From the NCBI GenBank assembly GCA_036489885.1, contig DASXEW010000003.1, forward strand, positions 1,364,001 to 1,428,000: a stretch of 64,000 nucleotides of DNA. The letters are read 5' to 3'. The stretch's first letter is position 1. The number at the start of each line of letters is the position of its first letter. Origin of the DNA: Candidatus Baltobacteraceae bacterium (GTDB taxonomy: Bacteria > Vulcanimicrobiota > Vulcanimicrobiia > Vulcanimicrobiales > Vulcanimicrobiaceae). This document shows positions 7,851 through 15,822 of the stretch, piece by piece. The translations under genes were made by a program, and so were the position numbers. The notes under the pieces are model-generated. The model was not told where the DNA came from. It saw only the letters and a program-made list of their open reading frames with translations, and ran no database searches.

Positions 7851-8651
7851 CTAGGACCCGGTTCCCGTGTAGCGATTGAGCCCGATCCGCCAAAATCCGT
7901 AAGCCAGTACCGTGACCACGACGCCGACGACGGGCGTCAGCAGCCCGACGGCCGGATTCAGGTGGAGCGCGCCGTCACTCTTCCCCAGAAAATATGTGGC
8001 CGGGAAGTAATTCATGAATGCGAACGGGACGACGAACGCGAGAACCAGCTTTACGGATTTGTTGTAGATGCTGAGCGGATAGCGCGTGAAATCTTGTTCG
8101 AGTGACATGAGCATCCAGCGCAGCGAATCGACGCGAACGAACCAAAATGAAGCGGCGGCGATCGTCAAGTTGAGTCCGAAGTCGATCAGTGCGCCGCCGA
8201 GGGCGATAAGCGGAATGTACGCGATCAGCAGCGCGTCGACGTGGACCTGCGAGTAGGGGATGGCGAAGCCGAGGAAAATCAGCGCCAAGATTAACTCGTC
8301 GGGGACGAGGTTGAATTGACTCGGCGCGATCATGGCTTGAACCAGCGCATCGATCGGGCGCACGAGAAAACGGTCAAAATTGCCCTCGCGGATAAGGACC
8401 GGGACGTCGCCGACTTTGAAGAAGAGCATGTTATGCAGCCCGTGCCCCATCATCCAAAGGGCATACAAGAACGCCATCTGCCGGAAGTCCCACCCATTCA
8501 TCGACGGGAATTGGGTCAGCGTAGCCCAAAGCGCAACCAGCGCAACGCCATGATAGACAACCGTAAAGATGCCCCACATGAAAAAATTCGCACGGTACTC
8601 GACGATCGTGAGCAGCGATACGCGCCAGTATTCGATGTAGGCAGCTAGCAT
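7851..8651 (-). CDS. ABC-2 family transporter permease without its own ATPase
   Basis: The 266-residue protein has about six membrane segments and begins MLAAYIEYWRVSLLTIVEYRANF. It belongs to the ABC-2 (DUF990-like) permeases of drug and viologen exporter type. It is a clear paralogue of the permease at 38098-38910: both share EYRANF, a VGDVP-R-GxxDRxxxRP motif, GGALIDF, FTRYPxSIY and FAMNYFPAT-type stretches. No ATPase gene accompanies it. Because the ATPase at 39843-40850 is the only matching one in the window, it may be shared. The start codon ATG (8651-8649) overlaps the start codon of the divergent glycosylase gene. Confidence 0.85.
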   Translation of the reverse strand: MLAAYIEYWRVSLLTIVEYRANFFMWGIFTVVYHGVALVALWATLTQFPSMNGWDFRQMAFLYALWMMGHGLHNMLFFKVGDVPVLIREGNFDRFLVRPIDALVQAMIAPSQFNLVPDELILALIFLGFAIPYSQVHVDALLIAYIPLIALGGALIDFGLNLTIAAASFWFVRVDSLRWMLMSLEQDFTRYPLSIYNKSVKLVLAFVVPFAFMNYFPATYFLGKSDGALHLNPAVGLLTPVVGVVVTVLAYGFWRIGLNRYTGTGS

Positions 8652-9720
8652 GGCAACTGTTCCGGTTCGCGCTCCTTTCCGGCTCGACCTCACCGCAAAC
8701 GCGCTGCGGCGCCTCTCGACGAATGTCGTCGACACGTTCAGCGCGCAAGACGGTTTCATCCGTGCGCACCGCGGGGCGCTGGTGGTGGTCCGGCAAGCAA
8801 AGCGTGACTCCCCGCTCGACGTGCGGACGCTCGGAACGGCCGATTTTGATCCGGCGGCGCTGACCATGCGGATGCTGCAGCCCGAATACGATCTGCGGCC
8901 GTTCTATCGCTCGGTCAAAGCGATTCCGTGGCTCGACGCAATCGCGACGCGCATGCGCGGCATCAAACCGCCACGCTATCCAACGCTTTGGGAAGCGATC
9001 GTCAATGCGATCATCTTCCAACAGGTCAGCATTCATGCCGCCTCCGCGATCTTACGTCGTGTCGTCGAGCATCTGACGAAACCGATCGAGCATCAAGGTC
9101 GCAAGTACCATCCATTCTTTACGCCCGAAGATTGGCTCGCGGCGAAAAGTAAACAGCTCCGTTCGCTCGGAATTTCCGAAGGCAAAGAGCTTGCGCTGAA
9201 CACGAATGCGGATGCGCTGCTCAACGGCACGCTGCAAGAGTCCGAGCTCGAGGCAATGTCGACGAACGAAGTGCTGCAGCGCCTGATCGTGCTGCGTGGC
9301 ATCGGGCCATGGACGGCCGCCGTGATTTGCTTGCGTGGACTCGGGCGGCTCGATGTCTTTCCGATGGAAGATTCGGGCGTTGCGCGCGCGCTCAGCGATC
9401 TTTCCGGCGATCCGAACGTCAGCGTCGGGCCGATACTCGACGCACTCGGCGATCAACGCGGGATGTTGTATTACCATCTGTTGCTCGGACGGCTCGAGTC
9501 GAGCGGACAACTTGAATTTGGTGGTGACGCGCCGCCGGCGCCGCGTCCACTTCCCCCGCGTCCGCTGCGACCTGGGCTTCCGCAACGTCAGCCAGGCGGG
9601 CCGCCGCGCTCCGGAGATACGGCGGCGCAAGGTCGCGGTCCACGCCGCCGTCCCCGACCGGGCGGCGGACGCGGCGGATCAAATCCAGGCGGCGGCAACA
9701 GCCGCGGCCCGAAGCGCTAG
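8650..9720 (+). CDS. DNA-3-methyladenine glycosylase II (AlkA-like) with an Arg/Gly/Pro-rich tail
   Basis: The core (about residues 1-290) matches AlkA-type base-excision glycosylases: an N-terminal domain, then the helix-hairpin-helix run LRGIGPWTAAVICLRGLG and the catalytic aspartate in FPMEDSGV. Such enzymes remove alkylated purines from DNA. The last 65 or so residues are a low-complexity tail of Pro, Arg and Gly (for example RPLPPRPLRPG, then RGPRRRPRPGGGRGG), absent from typical AlkA. It probably is disordered and may bind nucleic acid. The ATG at 8650 shares the palindrome CATG with the start codon of the permease gene on the other strand. Confidence 0.87.
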   Translation: MATVPVRAPFRLDLTANALRRLSTNVVDTFSAQDGFIRAHRGALVVVRQAKRDSPLDVRTLGTADFDPAALTMRMLQPEYDLRPFYRSVKAIPWLDAIATRMRGIKPPRYPTLWEAIVNAIIFQQVSIHAASAILRRVVEHLTKPIEHQGRKYHPFFTPEDWLAAKSKQLRSLGISEGKELALNTNADALLNGTLQESELEAMSTNEVLQRLIVLRGIGPWTAAVICLRGLGRLDVFPMEDSGVARALSDLSGDPNVSVGPILDALGDQRGMLYYHLLLGRLESSGQLEFGGDAPPAPRPLPPRPLRPGLPQRQPGGPPRSGDTAAQGRGPRRRPRPGGGRGGSNPGGGNSRGPKR

Positions 9721-9768
9721 CTCGATCGTCGGGCGCACGTCCGATTTCGGCGCGCGAGGAAAATACTT

Positions 9769-9815
9769 TGTCATCCCGTAGTCGAGGGATCGCGCTGCTT
9801 CGCTCGGGATGACAA
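9769..9815. repeat. Palindromic REP-like element, copy B (short derivative)
   Basis: A 47-base version of the repeat: TTGTCATCCC runs directly into GTAGTCGAGGGA, then after a short spacer GCTCGGGATGACAA. The inner part of both arms has been lost. It occupies the junction of the convergent glycosylase and aldehyde dehydrogenase genes, four bases before the latter's stop. Confidence 0.75.
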
Positions 9816-9819
9816 GGAG

Positions 9820-11298
9820 TTAACTTAACCGCAGCGTTTCGTTTGTCGCGTACCAGTCGACCGGCTCGTCGAGGTTGACGACGATGCTTTTGGTTTGCGT
9901 GTACTCGCGATAGCCTTCGATTCCTGATTCGCGTCCCATACCGCTGGCTTTCGTGCCACCCCACGGCATTGCCGGATCGATGCGATGGTGATCGTTGATC
10001 CACACGATGCCGCAGTTGAGCCGCTCCGAGAGTTTCATGCCTTTGGCTGCGTCCGACGTCCAGATCGACGCGCCGAGTCCGAACGGAATGTCGTTTGCGA
10101 TCCGCACGGCCTCGTCGAGATTCTCGTAGGCGAGCACGCAGGTGACAGGTCCGAAAATTTCGTCTTGTGCAATCCGCATCGACGAGCGCACGTCCGCGAA
10201 AATCGTCGGCTCGTAGAAGAAGCCCTTGCCGAGCACGCCGCTTGTCGCACGTTTGCCGCCGCACTCAAGCTCCGCGCCTTCTTTTTTTCCGATCGCGACG
10301 TACTCTTCGGTGCGCTGCAGCTGACGCTCGGAAACGAGCGGCCCCAGCTGCGTTTCGGGGAGCAGCGGATCACCCAAGCGTAGCGACACGGCGCGCGCAA
10401 CCATGCGTTCGATCAGATCCTGCGCTTGACTCTCGTGGACCAGAACGCGCGCTCCCGCAATACACGTTTGACCCGTCGCGATGAATGCCGCAAAGATCGC
10501 GCCTGCGGCAGCTTTCTCGAGATCGGCATCCGGCAAGACGATCACCGGCGCTTTTCCGCCGAGCTCGCAGTTGACCCGAACGAGATTGGCGCCGGCCGTT
10601 TGCGCGACGACGCGCCCCGTTTCGGTGCCGCCCGTCAGGTCGAGCTTCGCAAGACCCGCGTGCGACGAGAGCGCGCGTCCGGCTTCACCGCCGAATCCGG
10701 TAACGACGTTGAAGACACCCGCGGGCACTCCGGCCTCGAGCGCCATCTTCGCAAGCTCGAGCGTCGTTAGCGGCGTGTATTCCGACGGTTTGACGACGAC
10801 GGTGTTTCCGGCCGCGAGCGCAGGCGCGAGTTTCTTCGTCAGAATCAGCAGCGGGTGATTCCACGGCGTGATTTGCCCGACGACGCCAAGCGGCACGCGC
10901 CGCACGTAGCTGAGGTACGGCCCCTCGAAGGGCGTGATCGTGTCTTCGGCGGTGCGCGCGACCGCCGCAAAGTAGCGATAGTATTCTGGGAGGCGGGAAA
11001 GCTGGGCGCTCATCTCGCGCAGCGGACGTCCCGTACATGTCGATTCGAGCATGGCAAGCGACGGCAGCGCGTCCTCTAGCATTTGCGCAAGCCGGTTGAG
11101 CACGCGATAGCGTTCGCTCACCGAGATGCGGCTCCAGCGCCCATCGTCGAACGCCCGCTGTGCCGCATCGACCGCACGCGCGATCTCCGCCCCGCTACCC
11201 TCGGCCGCGCGGCCAACCAGGGCTCCGGTCGACGGATTGCGGACTTCAAACGTGCGTCCGTCGGCGCTCGGCGTCTCGCGGCCGTCGATTACATGCAT
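9820..11298 (-). CDS. NAD(P)-dependent aldehyde dehydrogenase
   Basis: The protein has about 492 residues from the ATG at 11298. Family signatures are all present: PWNHPLLI, KPSEYTPLT, the GFGGEAGRAL turn, NCELGGKAPVIV with the general-base Glu, FIATGQTCIAG with the catalytic Cys, EIFGPV and WGGTKASGMGRE near the C terminus. The sequence is closest in style to betaine-aldehyde and gamma-guanidinobutyraldehyde dehydrogenases, but the substrate cannot be read from it. A TTG 13 codons further upstream is a possible but weaker start. It is divergent from the STAS gene, with only 41 bases between them. Confidence 0.9.
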   Translation of the reverse strand: MHVIDGRETPSADGRTFEVRNPSTGALVGRAAEGSGAEIARAVDAAQRAFDDGRWSRISVSERYRVLNRLAQMLEDALPSLAMLESTCTGRPLREMSAQLSRLPEYYRYFAAVARTAEDTITPFEGPYLSYVRRVPLGVVGQITPWNHPLLILTKKLAPALAAGNTVVVKPSEYTPLTTLELAKMALEAGVPAGVFNVVTGFGGEAGRALSSHAGLAKLDLTGGTETGRVVAQTAGANLVRVNCELGGKAPVIVLPDADLEKAAAGAIFAAFIATGQTCIAGARVLVHESQAQDLIERMVARAVSLRLGDPLLPETQLGPLVSERQLQRTEEYVAIGKKEGAELECGGKRATSGVLGKGFFYEPTIFADVRSSMRIAQDEIFGPVTCVLAYENLDEAVRIANDIPFGLGASIWTSDAAKGMKLSERLNCGIVWINDHHRIDPAMPWGGTKASGMGRESGIEGYREYTQTKSIVVNLDEPVDWYATNETLRLS

Positions 11299-11339
11299 CA
11301 CGTCGGCATAATGCCATTTAAGGGAACAGGGAAGCAAGC

Positions 11340-11675
11340 ATGAATCCGCCCCGGACGCCGTTTTCCGTCGCGCATCATACCGAGGCGTCCCAACATCTCG
11401 TCGAGGTAGTCGGCGACATCGACATCTTCACGACGCCCGATTTTAGCGCCGCGCTCCAGCAGGTGCACGACGCGCCGCGCGTGATCCTCGATCTTTCCCG
11501 CTGCGAATATATCGACTCAACCGGAATCTCGGTGCTCTTCCGTTTGCAGCAATCGACGCAAGGAAAGCTGCGTCTGGTAGTCGGTCATCAGGACAAGATC
11601 CGTCGAATCCTAGAAGTCACTCGCGTCGACAAGGTCATCGAGATCTTCCCTTCGGTCGAGGCGGCGAAAGTTTAG
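11340..11675 (+). CDS. STAS-domain anti-sigma factor antagonist
   Basis: The 111-residue protein is a lone STAS domain. It opens with a short polar segment, then VGDIDIFTTPDF, and has the phosphorylation motif YIDSTGISVL around residue 61, whose Ser is the usual target of RsbW-type kinases. In partner-switching systems the unphosphorylated antagonist binds the kinase and frees its sigma factor. The possible kinase partner lies 7 kb away (3657-4106); no phosphatase or sigma factor gene is adjacent. It precedes the CocE-type hydrolase gene by 69 bases, so linkage is uncertain. Confidence 0.87.
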   Translation: MNPPRTPFSVAHHTEASQHLVEVVGDIDIFTTPDFSAALQQVHDAPRVILDLSRCEYIDSTGISVLFRLQQSTQGKLRLVVGHQDKIRRILEVTRVDKVIEIFPSVEAAKV

Positions 11676-11744
11676 TTCGAGCCCCGTTTCCCTCGCTGCT
11701 TCGATTCGTAGGGGCTTGCATAGAAGGCTTGAAAAGGTGAGCCA

Positions 11745-13490
11745 ATGTTGGCTGAAAACGAGCGCAGCGAACTACGCGACGGAATGAAGATCGATTGGGA
11801 CATCCCCATCGTGATGGACGACGGCGTCGTCTTACGCGCGGATCTGTTCCGACCGACCGAGGGACGTCACCCGGTCATCCTGAGCTACGGGCCATATGCG
11901 AAGGGCCTCTCGTTTAAGGAAGGCTACGTCTCAGCCTGGGAGCGACTGACCGGCGCGCATCCCGAAGTGCTCGCAAACTCGAGCGGGAAGTACATGAACT
12001 GGGAGGTCGTCGACCCCGAGCGTTGGGTCCCCGACGGCTACGCGTGCTTGCGTATCGATTCACGTGGTGCGGGTCGGTCGCCGGGTTATCTCGATCCTCG
12101 CTCCGCGCGCGAAATCGAAGACGTCTATCAAGCCATCGAATGGGCGGGCGTGCAGCCGTGGTCGAGCGGCAAAGTCGGGATGAACGGCATCTCGTACTAC
12201 GCAAGCAACCAGTGGCAAGTCGCCGCGAAGAATCCGCCGCACCTCGCAGCCTGCTGCGTATGGGAAGGCTCGTCGGACATCTATCGAGAGCAATCGCGGC
12301 ACGGCGGCATTCTGTGCACGTTCCGTCAGCATTGGTACGACATGCAAGTCAAGACCGTGCAGCACGGTCTCGGCGAACGGGGAGCGCGCAGTTCAATCAC
12401 GGGTGATCTGGTCTGCGGTCCAGAGACGTTGACCGACGAAGAGCTTGCGAAGAATCGCATCGACATTGGGCAAGCACACTACGAGCATCAGCTGATCGAC
12501 GAGTTCTATTCAAAGAGACAGGCCGATTTCTCGAAAATAACCGTGCCTTTGATGTCAGCCGGAAATTGGGGCGGTCACGGTTTGCATTTGCGTGGCAACG
12601 TCGAGGGCTTTCTGCAGATCGCATCCGAGCAGAAGTGGCTCGAGCTGCACGGTCTCGAGCATTGGACCGAGTTCTACACCGATTACGGTATCGATTTGCA
12701 GAAGCGGTTCTTTGCGCGCTTTCTCAAAGGCGACGACACGGCGTGGAAGGACGAGCCCCGCGTTCGCATGCAGGTTCGGCACCTCGACAAGTTTGTTGAG
12801 CGCGGTGAAAACGAGTGGCCGCTTGCGCGCACGCAGTGGACGAAATTCTATCTCGATCTGGATGCACGCACGCTTAGCCGCGAGCCGGTCGCAGACGCAA
12901 CGCTCACATATGAGGCCCTCGGCGCCGGCGTAACGTTCCTCTCGGAACCGCTGAGCGACGATACCGAGATCACCGGACCGACTGGACTCAAGCTGTTCTT
13001 GTCATCGTCAACGAACGACGCCGACGTCTTCGCGGTCCTGCGTGCGTTCTCGCCGAGCGGCGACGAAGTCGTCTTTCAAGGCGCAATCGATCCGCACACA
13101 CCGCTTGCGCAAGGCTGGCTGCGGGTTTCGCACCGCAAGCGCGATCCGCAGCATAGCACGCCGTATCGTCCTTGGCATCCCCATGACGCGTTGCGTCCGC
13201 TGCGTAACGGAGAGATCGCCGATCTCGACATCGAGATCTGGCCGACGTGCATCGTGTTGCCCCCGGGCTATCGCATCGGGCTATCGTTGCTCGGCAAAGA
13301 CTACGAGTATTCGGGAGTCAGCGGTGGCCGGCTCTCGAACTTCAAAAACGAGATGCGCGGTTCAGGACCGTTCCTCCACGACGATCCGCGCGATCGCGCA
13401 CCTGAGGTCTTTGGGGGAAAGACCACCCTTCACACGACAGCTGCTAATCCTTCATACGTTCTCTTACCGATCGTTCCGCCAAAGGAGTAG
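11745..13490 (+). CDS. CocE/NonD family hydrolase (X-Pro dipeptidyl-peptidase S15 type), paralogue 1
   Basis: This 581-residue hydrolase has an alpha/beta-hydrolase domain (VVLRADLFRPTEGRHPVILSYGPYAKG near residue 30, RIDSRGAGRSPGY, and the nucleophile region GMNGISYYAS near 150) and the C-terminal beta-sandwich domain seen in CocE and X-Pro dipeptidyl-peptidases (from about residue 390). Members hydrolyse esters or amides such as cocaine, acylated antibiotics or N-terminal X-Pro dipeptides. No signal peptide is present. A near twin is encoded at 15823-17568. Directly downstream, six bases away, is an amino-acid-type binding protein gene, which suggests the hydrolase acts on imported compounds. 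Confidence 0.88.
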   Translation: MLAENERSELRDGMKIDWDIPIVMDDGVVLRADLFRPTEGRHPVILSYGPYAKGLSFKEGYVSAWERLTGAHPEVLANSSGKYMNWEVVDPERWVPDGYACLRIDSRGAGRSPGYLDPRSAREIEDVYQAIEWAGVQPWSSGKVGMNGISYYASNQWQVAAKNPPHLAACCVWEGSSDIYREQSRHGGILCTFRQHWYDMQVKTVQHGLGERGARSSITGDLVCGPETLTDEELAKNRIDIGQAHYEHQLIDEFYSKRQADFSKITVPLMSAGNWGGHGLHLRGNVEGFLQIASEQKWLELHGLEHWTEFYTDYGIDLQKRFFARFLKGDDTAWKDEPRVRMQVRHLDKFVERGENEWPLARTQWTKFYLDLDARTLSREPVADATLTYEALGAGVTFLSEPLSDDTEITGPTGLKLFLSSSTNDADVFAVLRAFSPSGDEVVFQGAIDPHTPLAQGWLRVSHRKRDPQHSTPYRPWHPHDALRPLRNGEIADLDIEIWPTCIVLPPGYRIGLSLLGKDYEYSGVSGGRLSNFKNEMRGSGPFLHDDPRDRAPEVFGGKTTLHTTAANPSYVLLPIVPPKE

Positions 13491-13496
13491 CTCGCG

Positions 13497-14738
13497 ATGA
13501 ATCGACGCACGGCCGCAATGTTTGCGGCACTCACGCTTGCGTTTGTCACATTCGTCCCGATGCGGGCCGCGCACAGTCAAGCTGCGCCGCTACGCCTTGG
13601 GGTCATGCTCCCGTTGACCGGCGGTTTCGCCGCACTCGGAAATTACACGAAGGAAGGCCTCGAACTGTATCTGCGCGAGCACAACAACGAGCTCGGCGGA
13701 CGCAAAGTCGATTTGGTCTACGCGGACGATACGAACGTTCCGCAAAACGGCGTCACGCAGCTGCGGCGGCTCGTCGAGCAAGAACACATCGACGTGCTCT
13801 TCGGACCGGTCGCAGCCAACGTCGGCGCGGCGGTCGTGCCGTACATCGAAGAGCATAAGCTCCCGACGGTCTGGCCGATCGTTTCCGATGACGATCTCAC
13901 TCAACGAAAGCCCAGCGACTACATCGCGCGTACGGGTTGGACGAGCAGCCAAACGACGCACGTGCTCGGCGACTACGCGTACAAGGTGCTCGGCTATCGC
14001 AAAGCCGCGACGATTGCCTACGACTTCAATTTTGGCTGGCAGTCGATTCAAGGCTTCGCCGACGTGTTCATGACCGACGGCGGCAAGATCACAAAACAAA
14101 TCTGGACGCCGATCACGACGACCGATTTCTCGTCATATCTTTCAGCGCTGCCGCGTGACGTCGACGTGATCATGTGCAGCTTCTCGGGTCAGACCGCAAT
14201 CAATTTCATGCAGCAGTACAAGGAGTTCGGCATCAAGATTCCGGTCGTGTGTCAGGGCAATGCGACCGACGAGAGCACGCTCGATCAAGAAGGCCCGGCA
14301 GCAGCCGGCATCGTGGACGCGCTTCACTACAGTGCTGCGCTCGACACGCCCGCGAACAAATCGTTCGTGGCGCGCTACACGAAAGCATGGGGACATCGTC
14401 CCGGATACTATGGCGAGGGCGGATACGTTGGCGCCGAGTTCTTGGACAAAGGCCTTGCAAAAGCGCACGGCAACACGTCGGATGCGGCGGCGCTGATCAA
14501 AGCGATTCGAAGCAATTCCATTCCCGACGCGCCACGCGGACCGATCGAGATGGACTCGTACGGAAACCCAATCGAGAACGTCTACATCCGTAAGGTTGAA
14601 GAAAAAAACGGTACGTTGCAAAACACAGTGATTCGGACGTATCCGAAGGTCTCGCAATTCTGGACGTGGCCGCCCGCGCAATACATCGCACGTCCAGCCT
14701 ATGGCCGCGCTTCTCCAGCCTGCAACGCCTGCCAATAG
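13497..14738 (+). CDS. Branched-chain-amino-acid-type ABC transporter substrate-binding protein, paralogue 1
   Basis: The 413-residue protein has a Sec signal peptide (about residues 1-28) followed by the Peripla_BP_6 fold: LRLGVMLPLTGGFAALGNY, then GRKVDLVYADDT and LFGPVAANVGAAVVPYI. It should bind an amino acid, short amide or similar ligand in the periplasm and deliver it to a Liv-type permease. No permease is adjacent; the LivHMGF genes at 25.6-29 kb are the likely partner. It is closely related to the binding protein at 30224-31438; both end in the same CNACQ sequence. A strong AAGGAG site lies ten bases before the ATG. Confidence 0.9.
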   Translation: MNRRTAAMFAALTLAFVTFVPMRAAHSQAAPLRLGVMLPLTGGFAALGNYTKEGLELYLREHNNELGGRKVDLVYADDTNVPQNGVTQLRRLVEQEHIDVLFGPVAANVGAAVVPYIEEHKLPTVWPIVSDDDLTQRKPSDYIARTGWTSSQTTHVLGDYAYKVLGYRKAATIAYDFNFGWQSIQGFADVFMTDGGKITKQIWTPITTTDFSSYLSALPRDVDVIMCSFSGQTAINFMQQYKEFGIKIPVVCQGNATDESTLDQEGPAAAGIVDALHYSAALDTPANKSFVARYTKAWGHRPGYYGEGGYVGAEFLDKGLAKAHGNTSDAAALIKAIRSNSIPDAPRGPIEMDSYGNPIENVYIRKVEEKNGTLQNTVIRTYPKVSQFWTWPPAQYIARPAYGRASPACNACQ

Positions 14739-15106
14739 TGGAAAAAGAGAGCAAGTATAGCTACGCGGAGACGATCGCGCGTCTATCGAAAGCGATCACC
14801 GACGCGGGGAACACTGTCTTCGACACGATCGATCAAGCCAAAGCGGCGGCGGGCGTAGGCATGAAACTGCGCCCGACGTCGCTCATCATCTTCGGGAATC
14901 CGAAAGGCGGCACGCCGCTGATGGATGCGCACCCGCTCTTCGCGCTCGAGCTTCCGCTCAAGATCATCGTGTGGGACGACGGCGGCATGACGTTCGTCGC
15001 GTACACATCGATGGCCGAAGTCGCGAAACGCTACGACATCGACAGCGATCCGCGTATCGCGATGATGGACAAAGCGCTCGACATGCTAACCGGTGCGATA
15101 AGCTAG
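14738..15106 (+). CDS. DUF302 domain-containing protein
   Basis: The coding region starts at GTG 14738, which overlaps the preceding TAG stop (TAGTG), and gives 122 residues. The protein matches the DUF302 fold: FDTIDQAKAAAGVGMKLRPT, then LIIFGNPKGGTPLM and LPLKIIVWDDG with VAYTSM. The function of DUF302 proteins is unknown; some are linked with stress or with metal and redox sites. Its coupling to the binding-protein gene suggests one transcript with the CocE hydrolase and binding protein. An ATG at 14666 in the same frame would place the start inside the upstream gene and is unlikely. Confidence 0.8.
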   Translation: MEKESKYSYAETIARLSKAITDAGNTVFDTIDQAKAAAGVGMKLRPTSLIIFGNPKGGTPLMDAHPLFALELPLKIIVWDDGGMTFVAYTSMAEVAKRYDIDSDPRIAMMDKALDMLTGAIS

Positions 15107-15148
15107 CTCGTCGTTCGTTTCAGGGTGCGTTTGTAGACTAACCCTCGT

Positions 15149-15177
15149 TTGACAAAGCCTCGCTATCGGCGTATCGG
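15149..15177 (+). promoter_or_regulatory. Candidate sigma-70-type promoter for hsp20
   Basis: TTGACA at 15149-15154 is followed after 17 bases by TATCGG at 15172-15177. The -35 box is perfect, the -10 box is moderate. It lies 43 bases before the Hsp20 start. I see no CIRCE-type inverted repeat in this 113-base gap. Confidence 0.45.
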
Positions 15178-15219
15178 TGAGGTATCGACAGCCCCTTTCT
15201 CTATTCGAGGTCTATAACA

Positions 15220-15732
15220 ATGGCAACACTCACCAAGAGAACGAACGGTGATAGTTTGCGCGTGCACAACAATTGGCCGCAGAGAGTTTCAGAAAATGGT
15301 ATCGGCGGTTTCGATCCACTCGTCGATCAGATTCGCACGATGCGCAGGATGGCGAGTACATTACTCGGAGGTGCATCGACGTATGACGCACTCGACGGGG
15401 GATCGTTTCCTCCGATCGAGGTCTACGAACGGGAAGATAGTTATGTGATCGAAGCGATGATCCCAGGTTTCAAACGGGACGAGATCGAGATCGATTGCCG
15501 CGACAATCGTTGCACCATTTCAGGTTCCTCCGAACGTCAAGCTGTCGAAGAGCGTTTGAAGGGACAAATCTACCAATCGGAATTCGAGCGCCGTGATTTC
15601 AAACGGACGATCATGCTGCCCGCGGAGATCGACGCCGACAAAGTTTCGGCGCGACTTCAAGACGGTGTTTTGACGATCACATTACCTACGACGACGCCGA
15701 ATGCTGCGAAGCGAGTGCCGATCACAGCCTAA
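15220..15732 (+). CDS. Hsp20/alpha-crystallin small heat-shock protein
   Basis: The 170-residue chaperone has a variable N-terminal arm of about 65 residues and an alpha-crystallin domain from FPPIEVYEREDSYVIEAMIPGF to LQDGVLTITLP. The C-terminal tail ends with VPIT, resembling the I-x-I/V anchoring motif used in oligomer assembly. Small heat-shock proteins hold unfolding proteins for refolding by ATP-dependent chaperones. The gene appears to stand alone with its own promoter (15149-15177) and is separated from the next hydrolase gene by 90 bases. Confidence 0.92.
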   Translation: MATLTKRTNGDSLRVHNNWPQRVSENGIGGFDPLVDQIRTMRRMASTLLGGASTYDALDGGSFPPIEVYEREDSYVIEAMIPGFKRDEIEIDCRDNRCTISGSSERQAVEERLKGQIYQSEFERRDFKRTIMLPAEIDADKVSARLQDGVLTITLPTTTPNAAKRVPITA

Positions 15733-15822
15733 GCCGGCAGGTGGGCGGGAGAATACCCCGCCCACCTCTCTCTTCGCGTCGCCAAAGGGTGCGAACGGCG
15801 TTCTCCTTAAATTGGTCTCGCA

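Noticed and set aside
11680-11720. AGCCCC/GGGGCT inverted repeat after the STAS gene as a terminator
   Set aside because: Only six paired bases with a loop of about 30 and no T-run; too weak to call.
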